64,000 nt of DNA from JAWKUK01 sp041398605. Lineage in GTDB: Bacteria; Planctomycetota; UBA1135; GCA-002686595. The stretch's first letter is position 1. Every line of letters begins with the position of its first letter. The position numbers were made by a program, and so were the translations under genes. The DNA lies in contig JAWKUK010000008.1 of assembly GCA_041398605.1 (NCBI GenBank), forward strand, positions 253,425-317,424, written 5' to 3'. Shown in pieces: positions 27,217 to 35,249 of the stretch. The notes below the pieces were generated by a model. The model saw only the letters and a list, made by a program, of their open reading frames with translations, was not told the origin of the DNA and searched no databases.

Positions 27217-28251
27217 TCAGCGCGCCTGCCTCGCCATGTCAAGCTCAGCGACGAAGCGCTGATCGAGCGACCGAAAATGGGCGATCCGTACGTCGAGGGG
27301 CATGTCACGGCAGAGCGCGAGGGCGCGCGCGATCGCGCCCACGATCCACTCGCGCCGGTTCCCGAACACGCCGCCACCGAGCTGCGTCAGCCAGACCTTC
27401 CCTGAGCCGCGCCCAGACGCACGGTCGACGGCGGCCGCCAACAGCGTCGCCTCGTACGCTGCGTCGAGGGCGATCGTCGCGAGCGGCTCCCACTCCATCA
27501 GGGGCACATCGCGCTGGTATGCGCAGGACACCGCCGAGCAGTACGCCTGAGAGACGTGCGTCGGTTGAATCGGCTCGCGCCAGCGGTCCGCGAACGTCAC
27601 GCCGACGGCGCTGTGGAACCCGATCCGAACGCCGCCGATCAGCTCATCGCGGTCGAGGGCGCCGAGCGCCCCCAGCGCTGCGCGGTCGACAAAGGTATAG
27701 CCATTACGGACGACGATGCCGGGGACCAAGCGACTGATCTCCGCGAGGTTCTCGATCTGCCGCTCGCGGGTCTGCCCGACAGCGCCCTGTAGCGGGACCA
27801 AGTAGTTCCGAAAGACGGTCCCTGCTGCCGCTGCGAGCGCGCAAGCGGGCCCTTGCGTCGGATCGCTCGCGTAGCAAGTGACCCCGTGCTCGGGTGTTCG
27901 CGTGGGGTCGATGAACTCGAGGCAATTGAACTGCGACGCAGCCTGAAACGTCGCGCCACGATTCTCGTCGAGCGCGTGCAATGGGAGCACGTCGCCGATC
28001 ACTTCGTGCGTCACACGCAGTTGAAGCGCGTCGCTGGGCGCGCCCGCCTCGGACGAGGCACGCGCGGCCTGGCGGTGCAATGCGCGGAGCCCTGCGACCG
28101 TCGGCAGCGAGAAGCGCCCGAGCTCGAACTCACGGCCATTGGCGAGCGAATGCAGGCGCTCGCCGTCGACGCGAAACCGCGCTCGTGTCGCGTGCCAGTC
28201 CGCTTCGTCGAAGCCGAAGAGGCGCCGGAACCAAGGTGTATGGGCCGTCAC
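27217..28251 (-). CDS. Uncharacterised protein with macro-domain-like features
   Basis: About 344 residues from a GTG at 28251 (reads VTAHTPWFRRLFGF); the frame stays open to 28452 but the added 67 residues are Arg/Ser-rich and look non-coding. Distinctive stretches are FNCLEF, TRTPEHGVTCYASDPTQGPACA, a QIENLAEISRL helix and a final LTQLGGGVFGNRREWI. The last resembles the phosphate loop of macro domains (GGGAFGN-type), which bind ADP-ribose; a family of such ~350-residue proteins is known from bacteria and eukaryotic microbes with no assigned role. This is pattern recognition and needs a profile search. It is upstream of the FG-GAP gene and downstream of the porin on the same strand. Confidence 0.6.
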   Translation of the reverse strand: MTAHTPWFRRLFGFDEADWHATRARFRVDGERLHSLANGREFELGRFSLPTVAGLRALHRQAARASSEAGAPSDALQLRVTHEVIGDVLPLHALDENRGATFQAASQFNCLEFIDPTRTPEHGVTCYASDPTQGPACALAAAAGTVFRNYLVPLQGAVGQTRERQIENLAEISRLVPGIVVRNGYTFVDRAALGALGALDRDELIGGVRIGFHSAVGVTFADRWREPIQPTHVSQAYCSAVSCAYQRDVPLMEWEPLATIALDAAYEATLLAAAVDRASGRGSGKVWLTQLGGGVFGNRREWIVGAIARALALCRDMPLDVRIAHFRSLDQRFVAELDMARQAR

Positions 28252-28492
28252 ATCAGAAAGTGTACGGGCCGAGGAGGGTGAGGCATGCACGACGGACGCG
28301 TCTCGAGCGCGGTCGCAACTTGGCCCCCTGCGGCGCCAGGCATGGCTTCCATCACGCGAGAGGCGCCGCGCCGACCGAGGCTCGGCCGACACGGCGCCAA
28401 AGGAAGCTCTCCGTCTCTCAAATGGAGTGCTCGCCGTAGCCCGTCTCCACACTCACTCGCCAATCTCACTCGTGGCGACGGGCAGGTCCAAA

Positions 28493-29746
28493 TCAGAAGA
28501 ACATCGTCAGCTGCGCATAGAGGACCTCGCGGTCGTCCTCGTCGCGGCCGTAGCCGACCCAGCCGTGGACGCCGTTCCCGATCGGCGTCCCGAGCATGAC
28601 GTCGAGCTCGTTGTTCTTGTTCCCGGCTGCATCAAAGTTGATGTAGGCGAGGTCGATATCGAGCTTCTCCGTCGGCTTCAACTTGACGCCGAGCTGGTTC
28701 GTGATCAGCTCGCTGCGCCACGCGCCGCCGTACTGGTGCAGGAGGCCCGCCGTGTTGAAGTCGCCCGGGTTGATGTGCATCGCGCCCTCGGCGTCGGTGC
28801 GGGTCAAGGTGACCTTCTTGACGACGCCGTCGGTGACCTCGGCGAGGTCCTTCGACACGACCGCGCGGTACGCCGTGCGCGAGTCATCCGTCGCGTCGAC
28901 CTCGCGCTGGGCGAACTCGACGTTCCAATCGAAGAGCGACGGGTGGTCCTCCTGCTTGCCCACCGCGCCGTGCACGGTGAGGCCGAACCACTGGTCCTCG
29001 TTGACGACGTCGCCGTCGCCGGTGCCGAGGAGCACCCACGGCTCGATCGCCTCGAGCACGTCGTTCCCGAGGCCGATGCGGCCGGTCGCGCCGACGAAGC
29101 GCGAGCCCGTCGCGGCGGACGTCTGGGTCCCGTTGTTGTCGAACGCAAAGACCTCGAGCGCGTGCTGGTCGTCCTCGCCGAAGTGCTTCGAGAACCAAGC
29201 GCCAGTGCCAGCGGCGGGGTACTGCAAGAAGTCGCAGGAGCCGTAGACGAGGCCGGACGCGAGCGTGAAGTAGCTGCGGCCGATGCGCAGCTCCTCGCCC
29301 AGACCCAGGAGGTCCTCACTGAGGAGGTAAGCCTGGCTGATGCCGTTGAACGTCTGGCCCGAGTACGCGTCGGAGTAGGACTCCGACCCGGCGAACGTCT
29401 CGGAGAAGTTGAACTGAACGAAGGCGCGCGCCTTCTCGTTCAGCACGTAGTTCATGTTGACGCGCGCGCGGCTCGCGATCTGATCCGCGCGGCCGTTGTA
29501 GGGTGCGTCGTTCGGCGAGTCGCCCGAACGCGCACGGAACCGGATGTCACCGGTGATCGTGAGCTCGTTGGAGCGAAGGATCAGGTTCTCGCTGATGTTG
29601 CCGACCTCGGAGGGCGGCGGCGCGAAGCTGAAGCACTGCGGGCTGCCGGACTCATAGCCACACTGCGCCATGGAAGGCGACGCGAGTGCAAGGACAGAGA
29701 GAACGGGCGGCGCCAGGACGGTGAGGCCGGCACGAATCGAAGTCAT
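28493..29746 (-). CDS. Outer-membrane beta-barrel porin-like protein
   Basis: 417 residues. The signal peptide ends SPSMA|Q. The mature protein has alternating hydrophobic/polar strands typical of 16-18-stranded barrels (for example RARVNMNYVLNEKARAFVQF, LDIDLAYINFDAAG) and ends in Phe (YAQLTMFF), the outer-membrane sorting signal. An LTITGDIRFRAR strand near the start resembles alginate-export/porin families. Likely passive uptake of small solutes. It indicates a diderm envelope. It faces a 700-bp gap towards the sulfur operon. Confidence 0.82.
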   Translation of the reverse strand: MTSIRAGLTVLAPPVLSVLALASPSMAQCGYESGSPQCFSFAPPPSEVGNISENLILRSNELTITGDIRFRARSGDSPNDAPYNGRADQIASRARVNMNYVLNEKARAFVQFNFSETFAGSESYSDAYSGQTFNGISQAYLLSEDLLGLGEELRIGRSYFTLASGLVYGSCDFLQYPAAGTGAWFSKHFGEDDQHALEVFAFDNNGTQTSAATGSRFVGATGRIGLGNDVLEAIEPWVLLGTGDGDVVNEDQWFGLTVHGAVGKQEDHPSLFDWNVEFAQREVDATDDSRTAYRAVVSKDLAEVTDGVVKKVTLTRTDAEGAMHINPGDFNTAGLLHQYGGAWRSELITNQLGVKLKPTEKLDIDLAYINFDAAGNKNNELDVMLGTPIGNGVHGWVGYGRDEDDREVLYAQLTMFF

Positions 29747-30514
29747 GGTTTCGGTACTGGGGGGGTCCGTAGGGAGTCGCAGACCAGTCCGTTCCCGGAA
29801 TCAGCTTCGAATCATGCGCGCGTCGCGTCCGAGCCGCGACTGCTCGCGCGGCGGACGAGGAAAGGGACGACCGCCCCCTTCAGCGGCAAGAAGCGTCAGC
29901 CTCTGGTCCGCGAGGGGTGTCCTCAGGTGTGAGGACGGTGGAGGGTTGAGGGTCGCAGTTCCACGGGCGGTCAGTGGATCGGGAGGGCGAGGATCGCGCA
30001 AGGGAGAAAGTCCTCGGCGTCGCGGGCCGGGGAGCATCGGATTGCGATGGCGCGCCCGCTCTGCGCCGGCGCCGCGGCGACCGTCGTGGGGCTAGGAGTC
30101 TGCGCCACAGAACGCGGTTCGCAGCGTGGTGCTCCCGTGCGTTGGAGCAAGGCGCAGCAAGCTCCTCATAGCTGGATGCTCTTTGGGACCTCGCTGCAAC
30201 GCGGCTCCGGCGCGCGGGAGCGCCTCGCTGCGAATCGCGTTTTGTGGCGCAGGCTCCTAGCGGTTGACAGGAGCGCCAAGGATCATTTCCATGCCTACGC
30301 CGTGACCGCGCACGCCCAGACCCCCCACCGGCCTCCACAGCGGAGCGCCCGCGAGGCATTCCGCTGACTGGCGATGAGCCACCTGCCGCCGTTCGCGGCA
30401 GGGCGCGCTCGGGGGCCGGTCGGTCCCCGCTCTTAGGGCCCGCCGATGTGGGCCGTGAGCGCGCCCCGCTGCGTCGACTTCCCAGCCGCCGCACCCCCGC
30501 CCTCCCGCCGCCCC
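29747..30514. other. Long gap between divergent genes, with a large palindrome
   Basis: About 770 bp between the porin start (minus) and the sulfur operon start (plus). Open frames on both strands are Arg/Ala-rich and partly mirror each other because of the 169-bp palindrome at 30092-30260. I see no convincing protein gene. Both promoters must lie here. Confidence 0.5.
30092..30260. repeat. 169-bp near-palindrome with 35-bp terminal inverted repeats
   Basis: Arms 30092-30126 and 30226-30260 match over 35 bp with three mismatches, starting CTAGGAG and ending CTCCTAG. The inner sequence continues to pair with lower identity (GCTCCCG(T/C)GCG blocks) to a loop around 30170. No flanking target duplication is obvious. 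It could be a miniature inverted-repeat element, a REP-like family member or a structured RNA. Confidence 0.8.
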
Positions 30515-31231
30515 ATGCCCGCCCCCGTTGAGCCCTTTCGCGCCGCGCCCTCGCCCGGGGACGACGGGACCGACGACCGTCCGATTCGGGCGGCGACCGT
30601 CATCGCCGAAGCCGACGCCCGCTGGGGCGCACGGTGCGGCGGATGCACTACGGCCCTGATCGGTCACGACGTCGTGCTGAGCATGCTCATGGGGCTGCGC
30701 GACGCGCCGCGCTGCGCCGCCTGCCTCGCCGCCAGCGTGGGAGACGAACTGCGGCCGTTCCTGACGCGCGCGCACGCCAACGTCCGTCGGCTCGATTGCT
30801 TCGCGGCCGGCTGGCGACACAGCGACCGCCGGCTCGCGGCCGAGCACGCGTCGTGGCCCGAAGAGCGCATGCCCGCGGCCCTGAGGCTCGCGTTGGACGA
30901 AGTCGAGCCCGACGAGGAGGGCGCGGTCGGTCACCTCCCGCCGACGGAGCGCGCCCCCGCGCCTGCGCCGACACGCTCGGTCCCGGCCCACCTGACCCCC
31001 GCCCCCCCTGAGGTCGCCGCCTCCTTCGACGCAGGCGATATGGGCTGCGGGGACTTGGTGCTCGAGCTGCGCAGCAAGCTGATGGCCCTCGCGCCCGGCG
31101 CGGTGCTCGAGGTGCGCGCGACGGACCCGGGCGCGCCCGGCGACCTGCCCGCCTGGTGTCGCGTCACGCGGCACGCGCTCGTGCACAGCGAACACCCACG
31201 CTACTGGATCCGGCGCCGCGACGACGCCTGA
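30515..31231 (+). CDS. TusA-like (SirA fold) protein with N-terminal Cys-rich finger
   Basis: 238 residues from ATG 30515; an ATG at 30446 would add 23 Pro-rich residues. The N-terminal half has CGGC and CAAC pairs about 25 residues apart (ARCGGC...PRCAAC), a likely zinc site, followed by a conserved-looking RRLDCFAAGW. The last ~70 residues are a TusA/SirA-like domain: FDAGDMGCGDLVLELRS, a VLEVRATD strand and DLPAWCRVTRHALV. In classical TusA the active Cys is followed by Pro (CPxP); here it is CG, and a second Cys lies in PAWC. TusA proteins pass persulfide sulfur. First gene of a four-gene sulfur cluster. Confidence 0.78.
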   Translation: MPAPVEPFRAAPSPGDDGTDDRPIRAATVIAEADARWGARCGGCTTALIGHDVVLSMLMGLRDAPRCAACLAASVGDELRPFLTRAHANVRRLDCFAAGWRHSDRRLAAEHASWPEERMPAALRLALDEVEPDEEGAVGHLPPTERAPAPAPTRSVPAHLTPAPPEVAASFDAGDMGCGDLVLELRSKLMALAPGAVLEVRATDPGAPGDLPAWCRVTRHALVHSEHPRYWIRRRDDA

Positions 31232-31267
31232 GCCCCTCCCTTCAACTCCCTACGAATCGACCACGTT

Positions 31268-31630
31268 ATGGCCAACCGTTTCTGCATCAGCCTGACCTCC
31301 GCGAAGAACGACACCGACAAGGCGACCGTCGCGTTTGTCGTCGCGAACGCCGCCGCCGCCTCCGAGAAGGAGACGCTCGTCTTCCTCAGCACCGAGGCCG
31401 TGCACCTGTCGCAGGCCGGCTATGCCGACGACATCCACGAGGAGGGCTTTGCCAAGCTCGCAGAGCTCATGGCCAACTTCGTCAAGGCCGGCGGCAAGAT
31501 CTGGGTGTGCTCGCCGTGCTTCAAGAAGCGCGGGCTCGACGAGTCGAAGCTGATCCCCGGCGCGACGATCGTCGGCGGCGCGAGCCTCGTCGAGTTCCTT
31601 TCGACGGGCGCGCCGAGCCTCTCCTACTGA
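31268..31630 (+). CDS. DsrE-family sulfur carrier protein
   Basis: 120 residues. DsrE/F fold: KATVAFVVANAAAAS, then ETLVFLSTEAVHL, an AKLAELMANFVKAGGKIWVCSPCFKKRGL helix-strand with the functional Cys pair in VCSPC, and a final ATIVGGASLVEFL. DsrE-type proteins carry persulfide sulfur between TusA-like donors and acceptors in the cytoplasm. It starts 37 bp after the TusA/finger gene and is followed after 104 bp by a TusA-OsmC fusion, so partners are encoded on both sides. Confidence 0.92.
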   Translation: MANRFCISLTSAKNDTDKATVAFVVANAAAASEKETLVFLSTEAVHLSQAGYADDIHEEGFAKLAELMANFVKAGGKIWVCSPCFKKRGLDESKLIPGATIVGGASLVEFLSTGAPSLSY

Positions 31631-31733
31631 GTCTCTTCTCGTGGTCCGCTTACACTGAGCTGGGCGGCGAGCTCCAACCCCAGCGGCGACCTGCGGGGGC
31701 GGCGCGATTCCACGCGGCCCGCCCCCACGCGCG

Positions 31734-32471
31734 ATGAGCGAAACGCCCTCACCCGACGCCGTCTGCGATGGCGGCGACCTCGACTGCGGCAGCGGCTTGC
31801 TGCTGATCATCCGCGAAGCGATGCAGCCGCTCGCCCCAGGCGGCTTGCTCGAGGTGCGCAGCCGCGAGTCCAGCGTCGCGGTCGACTTGCCGGCCTGGTG
31901 CCGCCTCGTGGGACATGACCTCATCGAGGCGACCCCGTTCGTCACGTCGGGCCCGCAGCCCGGCGCGAGCTACTTCGTGCGCAAGAAGCTGGCGGAGGAC
32001 GAGGCCCTCGCGGCGGACCTCGAGCGCGCGCGCGCGCACGTCTGGACGGTCCGCGCGCGCGCACGCGAGGGCATGGGCGCGCGCCTCTTCGCGCGCAACC
32101 ATGCGTTCGACGTCGGGCAACCCGCGAGCTTCGACACCGCGGACGCAGCGCCGAGCGCCGTCGAATATCTCCTGGGCGCGCTCGCTGGGTGCCTCGCCGT
32201 CGGCATGCGCTGGCGCGCGGTTCGGCGCGGCATCGAGGTCTTCGAGCTCGAGGTCAGCCTGCGCGCGCGCCTCGACGACCCGCTCGTGTTCCTCGGCCTC
32301 TCGAGCGCAGGGCGCTCGGGCCTCGCAGGCGTCGAAGGTCGCCTCTTCATCGACGCCGTCGCCGACGACGACGTCCTCGACGAGCTGTGGCGCGAGACGC
32401 TGCAGCGCTCCCCCGTGGCCGCCACGCTCGAAGGCCACGTCCCCCTCACCATCGAACGCAGGTCCCACTGA
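31734..32471 (+). CDS. TusA-like/OsmC fusion protein
   Basis: 245 residues. Residues ~10-80 form a TusA-like domain with CDGGDLDCGSGLLLII and DLPAWCRLVGHDL, again with Cys-Gly in place of the Cys-Pro motif. Residues ~100-240 are an OsmC-like domain: FARNHAFDVGQPASFD, AAPSAVEYLLGALAGCLAVGM with the reactive Cys, then a long beta strand pair. OsmC/Ohr proteins use paired thiols to reduce organic peroxides; the first Cys common in Ohr is not obvious here. Fusion to a TusA domain suggests thiol or persulfide chemistry on a shared scaffold. The stop overlaps the next start by one base (TGATG), so translation is coupled. Confidence 0.9.
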   Translation: MSETPSPDAVCDGGDLDCGSGLLLIIREAMQPLAPGGLLEVRSRESSVAVDLPAWCRLVGHDLIEATPFVTSGPQPGASYFVRKKLAEDEALAADLERARAHVWTVRARAREGMGARLFARNHAFDVGQPASFDTADAAPSAVEYLLGALAGCLAVGMRWRAVRRGIEVFELEVSLRARLDDPLVFLGLSSAGRSGLAGVEGRLFIDAVADDDVLDELWRETLQRSPVAATLEGHVPLTIERRSH

Positions 32472-33613
32472 TGCGCGCCGTGCTGCCCCGCTTCCCTGTC
32501 ACGACCGTCGGGAGCTGGCCGCGCTCTCAAGCGCTGCTGCTGGCGATGAAGCGCCGCGCCCCGGAGCTGCCGCGGCTGCAGGACGAGGCCGTCCTCGCGG
32601 CGCTGCGCGCGCAAGAAGCGGCCGGCGCCGACATCGTCACGGACGGCGAGCAACGACGCGACAACTTCACGTCGTTCCTCTCCGAGCGCGTCGAGGGCTT
32701 CGAGCGCATGTCGATGGCCGACCTGCTCGACCACGTCGAGGACAAGAGCGCGTTCGAGTCGCTGCTGCAGACGCTCGACGTCCCGGCGTACGCGATCCGC
32801 AACAACGTCGCCGTCGGGCGCCTCCGCGCCGTCAAGCCGCTCGTGCTCGACGACTACCTGTTCCTGCGCGAGCACACCGACAAGCCGATCAAGGTGACGC
32901 TGCCGGGCCCCTACATCCTCGTGCGCTCGGCGTGGGTCGAGGCGCTCTCGCGGCGCGCGTTCGCGAGCCGCGACGAGCTGTGTGACGACGTCGTCGCGCT
33001 GCTGCGGGCCGAGCTGCAAGCGCTCGCCGAAGCTGGCGCCGACGTGGTCCAATTCGACGAACCGGTCCTGACGGAGCTCGTCTTCGCCGGCAAGTCGAAC
33101 ACACACACGTTCATGTGCGCGGCGCTCGCGGCCAGCGCCGACCCGGGCGGCGAGCTCGAGCTCGCGGTCGACTTGATGAACCGCGTCGTCGATGGGGTCG
33201 AAGGCCCGCTGCGCGCCGTGCACGTCTGCCGCGGCAACTGGAGCCGCGACGAGTCGGTGCTGCTCAAAGGCAGCTACGACGAGCTGATGCCGCACCTCGC
33301 GCGCATGCACGTCGACCAGTTCGTGCTCGAGTACGCGACGCCGCGGGCGGGCGACCAAGCGCTGCTCGCGGGCCTGCCGGCGACGTCGCACATCGGCTTC
33401 GGCGTGGTGAACCCCCGCACGAGCGAGCTCGAAGACCCGCAGGCGATCGCCGCGCGCGTGCGCGCGCTCGCCGCGACGCTCGGCCACGAGCGCATCCACC
33501 TGAACCCGGACTGCGGCTTCGGGACGTTCGCAGAGCGCCCGATGAACTCCGCTGACTGCGCGGCCGACAAGGTGCGTGTCCTCGCAGAGGCCGCCGCCCT
33601 GCTGCGCGGGTAG
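32471..33613 (+). CDS. Cobalamin-independent methionine synthase (MetE C-terminal-like)
   Basis: 380 residues from ATG 32471. It matches only the C-terminal catalytic half of MetE: TTVGSWPRS at the start, DIVTDGEQRRDNF, KVTLPGPYILVRS, VVQFDEPVLTE, HVCRGNW with zinc ligands His251 and Cys253, and LNPDCGFGTF with Cys348. The N-terminal half of full MetE is missing, as in the short core-MetE enzymes of archaea and many bacteria. Some of these are folate-independent methionine synthases that take methyl from other donors. Reaction: methyl transfer to homocysteine. Tight coupling to the TusA-OsmC gene links it to the sulfur cluster. Confidence 0.92.
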   Translation: MRAVLPRFPVTTVGSWPRSQALLLAMKRRAPELPRLQDEAVLAALRAQEAAGADIVTDGEQRRDNFTSFLSERVEGFERMSMADLLDHVEDKSAFESLLQTLDVPAYAIRNNVAVGRLRAVKPLVLDDYLFLREHTDKPIKVTLPGPYILVRSAWVEALSRRAFASRDELCDDVVALLRAELQALAEAGADVVQFDEPVLTELVFAGKSNTHTFMCAALAASADPGGELELAVDLMNRVVDGVEGPLRAVHVCRGNWSRDESVLLKGSYDELMPHLARMHVDQFVLEYATPRAGDQALLAGLPATSHIGFGVVNPRTSELEDPQAIAARVRALAATLGHERIHLNPDCGFGTFAERPMNSADCAADKVRVLAEAAALLRG

Positions 33614-33637
33614 GGCCGCCCCGCGGGGACGACGCGG

Positions 33638-34954
33638 TCAGCGATACTCCTTGACGACGACGGGCGGCACGCCGCCTTGCGCCGCCGCCAAGTCGCGATA
33701 CGCCACGAAGACGCGCCCGGACGGCCCGATCGCGAGCGAGACCGAGTCGGCTTCGCCCGCGCTCGCGCCTTGCGCCTCGCCGTTCGGGAGCACGCTCAAG
33801 AGCTCCGGCCAGGTCTGCGAGGCCGCGTGGAAGCGCCGCACGACGATGCGGCCGCCGTACGCGGCCCCATTCGCGCGGTACGCGATCAGCGGCTGGTCGA
33901 ACGGGTCGAACTCCATCTGCGCCCAGTCGCGGTACTGCATGCCCGGCAGGTCACCAAACCCGACGGACGGGAACGCCGGCGCCCAAACCGAGGTCAACAG
34001 CGTCGGGCCGAGCTCGAGCCGGCTGAAGACAAACTGCGCGCCCGTGAAGTAGATGACGTGGGGCCGGTCGTTGTGGTCGAGGCGCAGGTGGAGGTTGCGC
34101 GCGTCACCGATGGTAAAGCCGGGAGCGCCGACGGGCTCCCAGAGGTCGCGCAAGGCGTCATAGCGCGCCGCCACCGCGCGCCGCCCATAGGTCTCGTCTC
34201 GCCAAACCGACCACACCGTGCCGCTCCGATCGACCTCGACGTTGTTGTGCCACGTCTCGCGCCCGCCGGAGAACCCGGGCGCGCCGAGGTAGCGGCTCGT
34301 CCAAGCGCCTTGCGCGTTGCGCTCGAACTTCATGACCGAGTTCCGGCCGAAGTGCTCTTGCTGCCGCCGCACGCCGTTCTCGATGCGCAGGATACCGTCA
34401 TCGAACGCGACGATCGGGTCGCCGCTCGGGGTGAGCGCGAGGTCCGGGCAATGGGCCTGGCCCATGCTGAGCGCCGGCCCGCCCAGCGTCAGCCATTGCT
34501 GCGCCGACGCCTCGAACCCTCGGACGTTCAGCCCGCGCTGATCGTAGGAGACGGTCTCCGCGCCATAGTCGAGGCTCGCGACAAACGGCGCCCCGTTGAG
34601 GTCGGTCGTAAGCGAGTTGAAGAACGAACGGTCCTCGCTCGCGCCATAACGCGGACCGACGAGGACCCACGCGTCCTGCGCCGCGTCATAGCGCATCACC
34701 GTGAGCTGCCCACACCCGCCGGCGACCGTGCAGTCCTCGAAGGCGATCCAGACGCGGTCGAAGCGATCGACGTGCAGCCTCGGGTCTGTCGCAGGTTCGG
34801 TGGTGACCGGCCGCCCGAGCGAGCGCCACGTACGCTGCGCCAGGGCCCCTTGCGACGACTGCAGGGCCGCGCCAAGGACCAAGAGTGCCGGCGCGAAGCG
34901 TGCCGAGCGGCCGGAATGCGGGAGCTTCAAAGCCTGATTTGAGTGACGCGACAT
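33638..34954 (-). CDS. Secreted protein with propeller-like repeats, unknown function
   Basis: 438 residues from ATG 34954; the frame is open to 35542 but the extra part lies in the divergent promoter region. The signal peptide core is APALLVLGAALQ, cut near ALA|Q. The body has repeated short strands of the form GTVWSVWRDE, GDPIVAFDDG, DRPHVIYFTG and GRVFVAYRD spaced by ~50 residues, which suggests a beta-propeller of the sialidase/Kelch-like type. No sialidase Asp-box or catalytic triad is visible. Convergent with the methionine synthase gene, divergent from the SLC13 transporter. Confidence 0.75.
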   Translation of the reverse strand: MSRHSNQALKLPHSGRSARFAPALLVLGAALQSSQGALAQRTWRSLGRPVTTEPATDPRLHVDRFDRVWIAFEDCTVAGGCGQLTVMRYDAAQDAWVLVGPRYGASEDRSFFNSLTTDLNGAPFVASLDYGAETVSYDQRGLNVRGFEASAQQWLTLGGPALSMGQAHCPDLALTPSGDPIVAFDDGILRIENGVRRQQEHFGRNSVMKFERNAQGAWTSRYLGAPGFSGGRETWHNNVEVDRSGTVWSVWRDETYGRRAVAARYDALRDLWEPVGAPGFTIGDARNLHLRLDHNDRPHVIYFTGAQFVFSRLELGPTLLTSVWAPAFPSVGFGDLPGMQYRDWAQMEFDPFDQPLIAYRANGAAYGGRIVVRRFHAASQTWPELLSVLPNGEAQGASAGEADSVSLAIGPSGRVFVAYRDLAAAQGGVPPVVVKEYR

Positions 34955-35249
34955 GCGAGCGGGCGCCTTCCTTCCTGACCGTCTTCGCGTCGATCCTCGG
35001 CGCGAGCGCTGGAACCTATCCACACCCCAGGTGGTTGGCGAGCGGATTCGAGGGCGCGGAGCGCGCGCGCGACGCCCGGACGGCGCCAGGGCCCCCCGGC
35101 TCGCGTCGGCCCGCGGCTGACGTACCGATCTGGGACGACCCGCAGGGCTCCCTAGGGAGGTCCCGCTCGGCGCCGGGGCCGGGGTGGCACGGGTCAGGGA
35201 CCTCCAGGATTGGAACCGCGCCCAGACGCGCGCATGATGTCGGGCACGC

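Noticed and set aside
24429..27377. Longer start for the FG-GAP protein at 27377
   Set aside because: The extra 142 residues run through the octanucleotide repeat and lack any signal peptide, while one begins exactly at 26951.
29880..30494. Minus-strand 204-codon frame in the porin/sulfur-operon gap
   Set aside because: Arg/Ser-rich and partly a mirror of the plus-strand frame because of the palindrome at 30092-30260; no start signal or motif.
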